Origin: Baekduia alba
Lineage (GTDB): Bacteria; Actinomycetota; Thermoleophilia; Solirubrobacterales; Solirubrobacteraceae
NCBI RefSeq assembly: GCF_028416635.1
Contig: NZ_CP114013.1
Location: 2,356,001-2,420,000 of the forward strand
DNA length: 64,000 bases
Reading direction: 5' to 3'
In this document: positions 42,048 to 49,346 of the stretch, piece by piece
Numbering within the stretch: the stretch's first letter is position 1
How the letters are laid out: each line of letters begins with the position of its first letter
Translations under genes and position numbers: made by a program
The notes under the pieces: generated by a model
Told to the model about the DNA's origin: nothing
Database searches by the model: none
What the model saw: the letters and a program-made list of their open reading frames with translations, nothing else

Positions 42048-43232
42048 TCAGATCCGCTCCCGCCACGTGATGGCGGCCGACGCCACGGCGATGAGCGCCG
42101 ACTGCAGCTCGGTCGGCGAGCCGTCGCGGGCTCGGGCCCGGGCCAAGGACTTCAGCGCCGTCGCCAGCACCGCCGGGCCGCTCGGCCCGTCGGCCCGCAG
42201 CCGCGCGAGCTCTTCGGCGGTCAGGCGGCGCGCCTCGCCGTTGATCGCCGCGACCGTCTCGCGCAACTCGCGCTCGGCGGCCGACGCGCGGGCCTCCGCG
42301 GTCCGGGCGGCATGGCGTGACGCGGCCGCCTCCGCCTCGGCGGCACGGACCGCCGCGGCCGCCGGCGTCGCCGGAACCGCCGCCAACGCCCGCAGCGCGT
42401 GCGTCGCGTCGGCTTCCGCCCGCGCGGCGCGGGCCTCGGCGCGCTCGGCGTCGAGCTCGCGCTCGGTCACGCGGACGCGTTCGGCGGTCGCCCGGACGTC
42501 GGCCTTCAGCTCGCGGCGCTCGTCGCGCAGCGTGCCGATGGTCGCCTCGGCGCGCTCCAGCTTCGCCGCCAGCCGCTTGGCCGACGCGCGCGCCTCGGCG
42601 GCGTCCATCCGGGCGCCGCCCACGGCCTCCTTGGCCTGTGCCGCCGCGGTCGTCGCGCGGACCTCGGCGGCGGCCGCCCGCCGCTCGGCGCGCGCCACCG
42701 CCGCGTCGTCGACGACGCGTTCACGGACCACCCGGGACTTGACCTTGTGCTTGCTCTTCGATTCCTTCTTGTCGTTCTTGGACTTGCGGGCGAGTCGTGC
42801 CTCGAGCACCGCGACGCGCTTCTCGGCCTCACGCGCCTGGGCGAGGGCGGCCTCGAGCATCGCGCGGCCCTCCGGGCTGATCATGGCGCGGTCGGCCTGC
42901 GCGGGATCGACGGACGTCCGTCGCGTCGGCCCCGGCCGTGCCGGCGCGAAGCCCGCCGCGCGGATCGCGGCGTTCAGCGAGCCGCCGAAGGGCCGCTTGG
43001 CGGAGTTGAGCGCCGGCCACGCCGAGCCGTCGCCCCGCCCGGCGCGGTACCGCTCCACACGCCACTGCTGCCCGGACCACTTGGCCGAGGACGGGTTCCA
43101 GTCAGCCGCGCGCGGCGGCTCGCCGTAGGTGGCCACCCATTCCTGGATGGCGATGATGACGGTGTCGCGGTCCCACCCGCCCCGGCGCATGGCCCGGGCC
43201 TGGGAGGCTCCCGCGATGGACGCGGGAGCCAT
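42048..43232 (-). CDS. Coiled-coil protein with HNH-associated-type repeat domain
   Basis: A 394-aa protein. Residues 15-95 (GGWDRDTVIIAIQEWVATYG, EPPRAADWNPSSAKW, WPALNSAKRPFGGSLNAAIRAAGF) resemble the repeat found beside homing HNH endonucleases, a small DNA-binding unit. Residues ~115-370 are a long Ala/Glu/Arg coiled coil interrupted by a basic stretch, KSKNDKKESKSKHKVKS. No nuclease motif (HNH) is present. It may be a DNA-binding structural or regulatory protein. The ATG is preceded by GGGAG at 7 nt. Confidence 0.75.
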   Translation of the reverse strand: MAPASIAGASQARAMRRGGWDRDTVIIAIQEWVATYGEPPRAADWNPSSAKWSGQQWRVERYRAGRGDGSAWPALNSAKRPFGGSLNAAIRAAGFAPARPGPTRRTSVDPAQADRAMISPEGRAMLEAALAQAREAEKRVAVLEARLARKSKNDKKESKSKHKVKSRVVRERVVDDAAVARAERRAAAAEVRATTAAAQAKEAVGGARMDAAEARASAKRLAAKLERAEATIGTLRDERRELKADVRATAERVRVTERELDAERAEARAARAEADATHALRALAAVPATPAAAAVRAAEAEAAASRHAARTAEARASAAERELRETVAAINGEARRLTAEELARLRADGPSGPAVLATALKSLARARARDGSPTELQSALIAVASAAITWRERI

Positions 43233-43244
43233 ATGCGACTCCCG

Positions 43245-43412
43245 TCAGCCGTCGAGGGGCTGGTTGCGCTTAGCGCGACGCGGCTGCGTCGGCGCCGTCG
43301 TCGTCCATGTCGGCGAGCTCGACCAAGCACCGGTCGCCGGGGTGGCGCCGTTGTTGATGTGCTTGCTCATGCCGAACAGGAAGCTCATGACGGATCCGAG
43401 ACGGTAGAACAT
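43245..43412 (-). CDS. Possible small ORF, unknown
   Basis: A 55-codon reading frame between the bPH2 and coiled-coil genes, starting MFYRLGSVMSFLFGMSKHIN and ending RRAKRNQPLDG. Third positions are G/C-rich in the first half. In another frame the second half reads CLVELADMDDDGADAA before a stop, so a frameshift or no gene at all is possible. Nothing else is seen in this 255-bp gap. Confidence 0.25.
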   Translation of the reverse strand: MFYRLGSVMSFLFGMSKHINNGATPATGAWSSSPTWTTTAPTQPRRAKRNQPLDG

Positions 43413-43487
43413 CACGCGCTGTCCCGCAACCCCTGTTTGCTGGAGACGCCAGACCGGTCCGGCGGCGACGCCCAGCAGGCCCTACAA

Positions 43488-43994
43488 CTACAGCCCCGTG
43501 CCGCCGATGGTCCCGCCCGGCTGCTCGGCCTGGACCTCGCGGCGGTGCATTCGCTGGGCGCGGTCGACGGCGGCCACGATGGCCGCCGGGTTCGACACGC
43601 CGCGGAAGGTGAACTCCGAGTCGTCGGTCCCGGCGGTGTCGAAGTCGACGGCGCCGACGCGCAGCAGCCGGTCCAGGAACGTCTGCTCGGTGTTGACGTT
43701 CTGGACGCGGTCGATGCTGGTCTGCTGGACGTGCTTGGACAGGATCCCCGTCCGGATGTTCAGCCGCTCGGTGCTGATCACGTAGCGCGTGGCCATGCGC
43801 TTGACCAACCCCGCCAGGATCACGACGACCATGATCGCGGCGAACGCCCCGACGCCGGCGCCGGTGGAGATCGCGAAGAACAGGATGAGGCCCACGGCGA
43901 GCGCGATCCCCAGGCCCTTCACGTAGAAGCTGAGCACGCCACGCCACGACGGGTGGCCCTCGAAGACGATCTCCTCGCCCGGATGCAGGTCCAT
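43488..43994 (-). CDS. bPH2-domain membrane protein
   Basis: A 168-aa protein with two adjacent transmembrane helices (GLGIALAVGLILFFAIS, AFAAIMVVVILAGLV, residues 27-65) followed by a bacterial PH domain: TRYVISTERLNIRTGILSKH, DRVQNVNTEQTFLDRLLRVG and DSEFTFRGVSNPAAIVAAVD. Such proteins (YdbT/YdbS-like) are membrane proteins of mostly unknown role. ATG 43994 is 9 nt after a TAGGCT box on the minus strand that shares its TA with the priA box. Confidence 0.88.
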   Translation of the reverse strand: MDLHPGEEIVFEGHPSWRGVLSFYVKGLGIALAVGLILFFAISTGAGVGAFAAIMVVVILAGLVKRMATRYVISTERLNIRTGILSKHVQQTSIDRVQNVNTEQTFLDRLLRVGAVDFDTAGTDDSEFTFRGVSNPAAIVAAVDRAQRMHRREVQAEQPGGTIGGTGL

Positions 43995-44003
43995 GGTCTG
44001 CTC

Positions 44004-44013
44004 AGCCTATCCT
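44004..44013. promoter_or_regulatory. Divergent overlapping -10 boxes (priA and bPH2)
   Basis: AGCCTATCCT contains TATCCT on the plus strand (44008-44013, 10 nt before priA GTG) and TAGGCT on the minus strand (44009-44004, 9 nt before bPH2 ATG). The shared TA is 44008-44009. The same 10-mer occurs inverted at 60392-60401. Confidence 0.6.
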
Positions 44014-44023
44014 CGGACGGTCC

Positions 44024-46102
44024 GTGTCACACCCCGTTGTCCAGGTCGAGCCGTTGACGACGGCCCGCGCGCTGCGTGGGCCGTTCGACTACGTGCGGCC
44101 GAACGACGGCGTGGACGTGGGCTCGCTGCTCGAGGTCCCCTTCGGCCGGCAGCGGCTGACCGCGGTCGTCACCGGCCTCGCCGACGACTCCGAGCACCGG
44201 CTCGTCGCGCCCTACAAGGTGCTCCCCGACGCGCTCCCGCCCGACCTCGTCGACCTCGGGCTCTGGCTCGGCCGCGAGTACGCGTCCACGCCGGCGCGCG
44301 CGCTCAGCCTCATGCTCCCGCCGCGCGGCGCGCGCGAGAAGGTGCAACTGTGGGCCGAGCGGACCGCGGACGGGGACGTCGCGCTGGCGGCGATGGACGC
44401 GGCCCCCGGCGGGCGCGAGCTGCGCCTGACGCCCAAGCAGCAGGGCCTGCTCCAGCACCTGCCGCGCTTCGCGGGCAACGACCTGTCGTCGCTGCGGCGC
44501 CTGGAGACCCGCGGCTTCGTCGCCATCGGCCCGCGCGGCCGGCGCCGCGCGCCCCAGCACCACGCGGTCGGCGCGCGCAAGCCGCCGCCCCGGCTCAACG
44601 CCGACCAGGAGGCGGCGGTCGCGGCGATCCTCCAGGCGCCCGACGGCGACCGCCTGCTGCTGCACGGCGTCACCGGCTCGGGCAAGACCGAGGTCTACCT
44701 CCGCGCCGCCGCCGACACGCTCGCGCGCGGCCGCGGCGTCCTGATCCTCGTGCCCGAGATCGGCCTGACGCCGCAGATGATCGACCGCTTCGTGACGCGC
44801 TTCGGCGACACGGTCGCGGTCCTGCACTCCAAGCTCGGCGCCGGGGAGCGCTACGACGAGTGGCGCCGGCTGAGGTCTGGGGAGGCGCAGGTGTGCGTCG
44901 GGCCGCGCAGCGCGGTCTTCGCGCCGATCGCGCACCTCGGGCTCGTCGTGGTCGACGAGGAGCACGACGGGTCCTACAAGAACGAGGGCGACCCGCGCTA
45001 CGACGCGCGCCTGGTCGCCGAGCAGCGCGCCGCCCAGCACGGTGCGGTGTTGGTCTGCGGCAGCGCGACGCCGCGCCCGGAGTCCGTCCACGCTCTGCGC
45101 CGGATCCGCCTGCCCAGCCGCGTCGACGGCGCGCCGCTGCCGCCGGTCGAGATCGTCGACCTCAAGACCGCGGCCGGCGCCGTCGCGCCCCGGACCCACG
45201 AGGCGCTCGTCGACGCCCGCAAGGCCATCGTGCTGCTCAACCGCCGCGGCTGGTCGAACTTCCTGACCTGCCGGACCTGCGGGCGCGTGTGGGAGTGCCC
45301 GCAGTGCGACGTCGCGCTGATCCTGCACCGCGACCAGAACGCCGTCGCCTGCCACCACTGCGGCCACCGCGAGCAGATCCCGCGCACGTGCCCGGACTGC
45401 GGCAGCGTGTCGATCGCCCGCCACGGCTCCGGGACCGAGCGCCTCGAGCACGACCTCGCCGGGCTGGGCAAGCCCGTGCTGCGCCTGGACGCCGACGTCA
45501 AGGACGCCGGCGCGGTGCTGAGCGCGTTCGAGCGCGCCGACCGCGCGATCCTCGTCGGGACGCAGGTCGTCGCCAAGGGCCACGACTTCCCCGACGTCGA
45601 CCTCGGCGTCGTCCTGGACGCCGACAGCACCCTGCGCTTCCCGGACTTCCGCGCCGAGGAGCGGACGTTCGCGCTCGTCACCCAGCTCGCCGGCCGGGCG
45701 GGACGCGGCGGCGCCGGCCGCGTGATCGTCCAGACGATCGACCCGCACGCCTCCGCGATCGCCTTCGCCGCCCGCCACGACAGCGACGGTTTCCTGGCCG
45801 AGGAGCTCGAGCGCCGCGAGCTGTTGCGCTACCCGCCGTTCTCGACGCTGATCCGGGTCGTCTGCGCGTCCGAGCAGCCCAACGCCGCGCACCTCGCCGC
45901 GACCGCGGTCCAGGCGCGGTTGCCGTCCTCGCTCGGCCCGGCGCCGCTGTTCAGGCTGCGCGGCAAGGAGCGCTCGCAGGTCGTCGTCAAGGCCGGCGAG
46001 CGGCGCAGCGCGATCGACCAGGTCGACGCCGCCGTCCGCGAGGTCAGCGCGGCCAAGGCCCACAAGAACGTGGCGTTCTCGGTCGACGTCGACCCGCAGT
46101 GA
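44024..46102 (+). CDS. priA: Primosomal replication protein N' (PriA helicase)
   Basis: Superfamily 2 helicase that restarts stalled replication forks. The product is 692 aa. The N-terminal domain is EPLTTARALRGPFDYVRP. Walker A is LHGVTGSGKTEVYLRAA, DEEHD is Walker B, and the zinc sites are the paired Cys motifs CRTCGRVWECPQCD, CHHCGHREQIPRTCPDCG. Later motifs ILVGTQVVAKGHDFPDV and QLAGRAGRGGAG are canonical. Actinobacterial PriA proteins are often degenerate in Walker motifs; this one appears to keep them intact. The start is GTG 44024. Confidence 0.95.
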   Translation: MSHPVVQVEPLTTARALRGPFDYVRPNDGVDVGSLLEVPFGRQRLTAVVTGLADDSEHRLVAPYKVLPDALPPDLVDLGLWLGREYASTPARALSLMLPPRGAREKVQLWAERTADGDVALAAMDAAPGGRELRLTPKQQGLLQHLPRFAGNDLSSLRRLETRGFVAIGPRGRRRAPQHHAVGARKPPPRLNADQEAAVAAILQAPDGDRLLLHGVTGSGKTEVYLRAAADTLARGRGVLILVPEIGLTPQMIDRFVTRFGDTVAVLHSKLGAGERYDEWRRLRSGEAQVCVGPRSAVFAPIAHLGLVVVDEEHDGSYKNEGDPRYDARLVAEQRAAQHGAVLVCGSATPRPESVHALRRIRLPSRVDGAPLPPVEIVDLKTAAGAVAPRTHEALVDARKAIVLLNRRGWSNFLTCRTCGRVWECPQCDVALILHRDQNAVACHHCGHREQIPRTCPDCGSVSIARHGSGTERLEHDLAGLGKPVLRLDADVKDAGAVLSAFERADRAILVGTQVVAKGHDFPDVDLGVVLDADSTLRFPDFRAEERTFALVTQLAGRAGRGGAGRVIVQTIDPHASAIAFAARHDSDGFLAEELERRELLRYPPFSTLIRVVCASEQPNAAHLAATAVQARLPSSLGPAPLFRLRGKERSQVVVKAGERRSAIDQVDAAVREVSAAKAHKNVAFSVDVDPQ

Positions 46103-46122
46103 GCGCTCTGCGCGCGGTTGAC

Positions 46123-46128
46123 TAGCAT
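46123..46128 (+). promoter_or_regulatory. Candidate -10 box (TAGCAT) for def-fmt
   Basis: TAGCAT ends 7 nt before the def GTG at 46136, in the 33-nt gap after priA. Confidence 0.5.
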
Positions 46129-46135
46129 CTGGCCC

Positions 46136-46732
46136 GTGGCACAGCACCACGAAGAGCTCGACGAGGCTCCGGAGCCCGTCACCACCATCGATCCGGAGAC
46201 CGCGGCCCGCCGTCGCGCCGCGCTCAAGCACGTGCGCAAGTTCGGCGATCCCGTGCTGCGCTCCAAGGCGCGCGTCGTCGATCGCTTCGACGACGAGCTG
46301 CGCGACGAGATCGCGCGCATGGGCGTCCTGATGCACGACGCCTACGGGATCGGGCTCGCGGCGACGCAGGTCGGGATCCTGCACCGCGTGCTCGTCTACC
46401 GCGTCGAGCCCGACAGCCCGGTCAACGCGCTCGTCAACCCCGAGATCGAGTGGACGTCCAAGGACAAGGAGTGGGCTGAGGAGGGCTGCCTGAGCCTGCC
46501 CGCCGTCCACGTCGACGTCGAGCGCCCGACGTACGTCCGCGTCAGCGCCCAGGACGAGCAGGGCGAGAAGATCCTCGTCGAGGCCTCCGGGCTCGAGGCG
46601 CGCGTGATCCAGCACGAGATCGACCACCTCGACGGCGTCCTGATCCTCGACCGCACCTCGCGCGACCAGCGCAAGGAGGGCATGCGCGCGCTGCGCGCCG
46701 CCCTCGAGGCCGAAGAGGACGACGCGGCCTAG
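46136..46732 (+). CDS. def: Peptide deformylase
   Basis: Metalloenzyme that removes the formyl group from nascent proteins. The product is 198 aa. The three family motifs are present: GIGLAATQVGI, EEGCLSLPAV (metal Cys) and HEIDHLDGVL (metal His pair and catalytic Glu). An N-terminal extension of about 35 residues (EELDEAPEPVTTIDPETAAR) is not part of the domain. GTG 46136 is chosen by its TANNNT box. fmt follows after 4 nt, so deformylase and formyltransferase are co-expressed. Confidence 0.95.
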   Translation: MAQHHEELDEAPEPVTTIDPETAARRRAALKHVRKFGDPVLRSKARVVDRFDDELRDEIARMGVLMHDAYGIGLAATQVGILHRVLVYRVEPDSPVNALVNPEIEWTSKDKEWAEEGCLSLPAVHVDVERPTYVRVSAQDEQGEKILVEASGLEARVIQHEIDHLDGVLILDRTSRDQRKEGMRALRAALEAEEDDAA

Positions 46733-46736
46733 CGCC

Positions 46737-47648
46737 ATGGCGGCCGACGCTGCCGACGGCAGCGGGAGCGAGCCCCTGGGCGAGCTGCCGCCGCGGAACG
46801 AGCCCGCACGGCGAGGCTCCGCCATCGTCTACCTCGGGACCAGCGACTTCGCGGCGTCCGTGCTGCGGGCGCTCGCCGACGGCCCGAACCGGCCCGCGCT
46901 CGTAGTCACGCGGCCCGACGCCAAGCAGGGGCGGGGGCGCAAGGTCGGGCCGCCACCGGTCGCGGTCGCCGCGCGCGAGCTCGGCATCGACGTCGACCAG
47001 CCCGCGTCGGTCAACGACGAGGCGGCGCGGGCGCGCATCGCCGCGGTCCAGCCGACGGGCGTGATCCTGTGCGCGTTCGGCGCGCTGGTCAAGGAGCCGC
47101 TGCTCAGCGACTACGACATCCTCAACGTGCACCCGTCGCTGCTGCCGCGCTGGCGCGGGGCGGCGCCGGTCGAGCGCGCGATGATGGCCGGCGACGCGCA
47201 GACCGGCGTCTCGATCATGCGCCTGGTCGCCGAGCTGGACGCCGGCCCGGTCTACGCGCAGCGGCCGGAGCCGATCCTGCCGACCGACGACTACGCGACG
47301 CTCGCGGCGCGCCTGCAGGACATCTCGGTGGACCTGCTGCGCCAGGTCCTCGAAGAGCTCCCGACGCCGGAGCCCCAGCCCGATCTCGGCATCACCTACG
47401 CCGACAAGCTCACCGCGGAGGACCGCACGCTGGACCTCACGCGCCCGCCGGAGGAGAACGTCCGGGTCGTCCGCGCGCTGCACCCGCACATCGGCGCCCG
47501 GATCGCGCTGCCCAGCGGCGACTTCCTCGGCGTCCAGGAGGCGTCGATCGCCCTCGACGGCAGCCTCGAGCTCGTCACCGTGCAGCCCGCCGGCGGGCGC
47601 TCGATGGCCTACTCCGAGTACCTGCGCGGCCACGCGCCCGCGGTCTAG
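46737..47648 (+). CDS. fmt: Methionyl-tRNA formyltransferase
   Basis: Formylates initiator Met-tRNA with 10-formyl-THF. The product is 303 aa. The domain begins IVYLGTSDFAASVLRAL; the catalytic region is NVHPSLLPRWRGAAPVERA, with DAGPVYAQ and GITYADKLTAEDR later. The usual protein starts at this IVYLG strand, but here about 28 residues precede it, including GSGSEPLGELPPRNEPARRG. This extension is encoded by a copy of the dispersed repeat also found at 7521-7698. No later in-frame start exists, so the repeat supplies the ATG. Its TAG overlaps the stop of the convergent ABC-F gene. Confidence 0.94.
   Translation: MAADAADGSGSEPLGELPPRNEPARRGSAIVYLGTSDFAASVLRALADGPNRPALVVTRPDAKQGRGRKVGPPPVAVAARELGIDVDQPASVNDEAARARIAAVQPTGVILCAFGALVKEPLLSDYDILNVHPSLLPRWRGAAPVERAMMAGDAQTGVSIMRLVAELDAGPVYAQRPEPILPTDDYATLAARLQDISVDLLRQVLEELPTPEPQPDLGITYADKLTAEDRTLDLTRPPEENVRVVRALHPHIGARIALPSGDFLGVQEASIALDGSLELVTVQPAGGRSMAYSEYLRGHAPAV
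46762..46792 (+). repeat. Dispersed repeat copy inside the 5' end of fmt
   Basis: These 31 bp are identical to the inverse of 7561-7591 and 7650-7680. Similarity also extends upstream to the CCATGGC at 46735 with a few-base insertion. The stretch encodes SGSEPLGELPP in the fmt frame, the same frame and peptide as in the minus-strand reading of the other copies. Confidence 0.85.
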
Positions 47649-49279
47649 GCCGCCGCGCGCGTCGCCCGCTGCCAGTCGCTGAAGCCGCCCTCGTAGGCCT
47701 TCACCTCGAGGTCGGCGACCTCCACGATCCGATCCGCGATGCGGTCCAGGAAGTAGCGGTCGTGCGACACCGCGACCACGGTCCCGTCGAAGCGCTCGAG
47801 CGCCTTCTCCAGGGTCTCGGCCGCGTCGATGTCCAGGTGGTTGGTCGGCTCGTCGAGCAGCAGGCAGTTCGCGCCGCCGAGCATCATCGTCAGGCACCGC
47901 AGGCGCGTGCGCTCTCCGCCGCTCATCGCCGACACCGGCCGGCGGACCTGCTCGTAGTCGAAGAGGAACCCCATCAACTTGCGCACCGCGGTGTCCTCGG
48001 TCATCGGCCCGGTCGCGCGGACGACCTCGATCGCGCTCAGCTCGCCGGGCAGCTCGTCGACGGCCTGCGTGAGGTGGTCGAAGACGATCGAGGGCCCGGC
48101 CCAGCGCTCGCCGTCGCTCAGCGCGAGCGACCCCTCCAACAACCGCAGCAGCACCGATTTGCCTGCGCCGTTGGGCCCGAGGATCCCGACGCGCTCGCCG
48201 CGCATGATCGTCAGGTCGACGCCGGTCAGGACGGGGTCGAATTCGCCGTCGCGCAGCTCGACGACGCGCTCGCCGCCGCGCGCGCCCGCGCGCAGCTCCA
48301 GCGCCATCTTGCGCCGCTCGAACACCGGCCGGTCGACCTGGTCGACGCGGTCGATCCGCCGCTGCATGTTGCGCGCCCGCGTCGCGAAGCGCTCGTCCAG
48401 CGTCTGGCGCGCCCAGGCCTTGAACTGCGCCATCGCCGCCTCCATGCGCGCGATCTCCTTCTGCTGGGTCGTGTAGACCTGCTGCTGGCGGACCAGCTCG
48501 ATCTCGCGCGCGACGGTGTAGGCGCTGTGGCCGCCCTGCCACATCCGGACGCGGCCGCGGTCGAGCTCGGCGATCTGGGTGACGACCTCGTCGAGCAGGT
48601 AGCGGTCGTGGGACACGACGACGACCGCGCCCTCGGCGCGCGCGACCAGGTCCTCCAACAACGAGCGGCGCGCCATGTCCAGGTGCGCCTCGGGCTCGTC
48701 GAGCAGCAGCAGGTCCGGCTTGCGGACCAGGCAGGCGGCCAAGGCCACCAGCTTGCGCTCGCCGCCCGACATGGCGCGGGTGGGGCGCGCGAGCATCGTG
48801 TCGTCGAGCCCGAGGTCGCGCAGGAGCCGGATCGCGTCGCCGTCGACGGTCTGCTCGCCGAGCTGCTCGACGAGCCGCATCTGGCGCTCGAGCAGCCGCG
48901 TCATGCGCGGCAGGTCGGCGGCCAGCGCCGGGTCGGTCAGCGCGCGCTCGACGTCGCCCAGCTCGGCGTGCAGCGCCGCGGCGCCCGGGACGGCGGCGCG
49001 CACCGTGTCCAGCGCCGTGCGGTCGTCGCCCTGCACGAGCTGGGGCAGGAACGCGACGGTCGCGCCCTTGCGGATCGCCAGGACGCCGGCGTCGGGCGCC
49101 TCGGCCCCGGCGAGCAGGCGCAGGATGGTGGACTTGCCCGCGCCGTTGGCGCCGATCAGCCCGACCCGCGCGCGGGCGCCGACCTCGAGGTCCAGCCCGT
49201 CCAGGACGCGCCGGCCGCCGTACTCCTTGACGACGCCACGCAGCGTGAACGCCGGTGCGGTGGGGACCGAGACGGCCAT
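47645..49279 (-). CDS. ABC-F family ATPase
   Basis: A soluble 544-aa protein with two ABC domains and no membrane segments. Domain 1 has GLIGANGAGKSTILRLLAG and MSGGERKLVALA; domain 2 has GILGPNGAGKSVLLRLLEG and MSGGERTRLRCL, with LLLDEPTNHLDIDAAE. The linker between them contains the long helix of translation-factor ABC-F proteins (residues ~225-300). It probably acts on the ribosome, in stalling relief or antibiotic protection; the exact subgroup cannot be told. ATG 49279 follows a TACCGT box by 7 nt; an upstream in-frame start would add 31 residues without conservation. Confidence 0.92.
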   Translation of the reverse strand: MAVSVPTAPAFTLRGVVKEYGGRRVLDGLDLEVGARARVGLIGANGAGKSTILRLLAGAEAPDAGVLAIRKGATVAFLPQLVQGDDRTALDTVRAAVPGAAALHAELGDVERALTDPALAADLPRMTRLLERQMRLVEQLGEQTVDGDAIRLLRDLGLDDTMLARPTRAMSGGERKLVALAACLVRKPDLLLLDEPEAHLDMARRSLLEDLVARAEGAVVVVSHDRYLLDEVVTQIAELDRGRVRMWQGGHSAYTVAREIELVRQQQVYTTQQKEIARMEAAMAQFKAWARQTLDERFATRARNMQRRIDRVDQVDRPVFERRKMALELRAGARGGERVVELRDGEFDPVLTGVDLTIMRGERVGILGPNGAGKSVLLRLLEGSLALSDGERWAGPSIVFDHLTQAVDELPGELSAIEVVRATGPMTEDTAVRKLMGFLFDYEQVRRPVSAMSGGERTRLRCLTMMLGGANCLLLDEPTNHLDIDAAETLEKALERFDGTVVAVSHDRYFLDRIADRIVEVADLEVKAYEGGFSDWQRATRAAA

Positions 49280-49286
49280 GCGGGAC

Positions 49287-49292
49287 ACGGTA
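49287..49292 (-). promoter_or_regulatory. Candidate -10 box (TACCGT) for the ABC-F gene
   Basis: On the minus strand TACCGT ends 7 nt before ATG 49279, without a Shine-Dalgarno. Confidence 0.5.
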
Positions 49293-49333
49293 TTCGCGAT
49301 CGGACACGGACGGTCTGGTTCCGACGGGTCTCC

Positions 49334-49339
49334 TACTGT
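49334..49339 (+). promoter_or_regulatory. Candidate -10 box (TACTGT) for rsmB
   Basis: TACTGT ends 7 nt before the rsmB GTG at 49347. It is divergent from, but not overlapping, the ABC-F box 42 bp away. Confidence 0.5.
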
Positions 49340-49346
49340 GTCAGTC

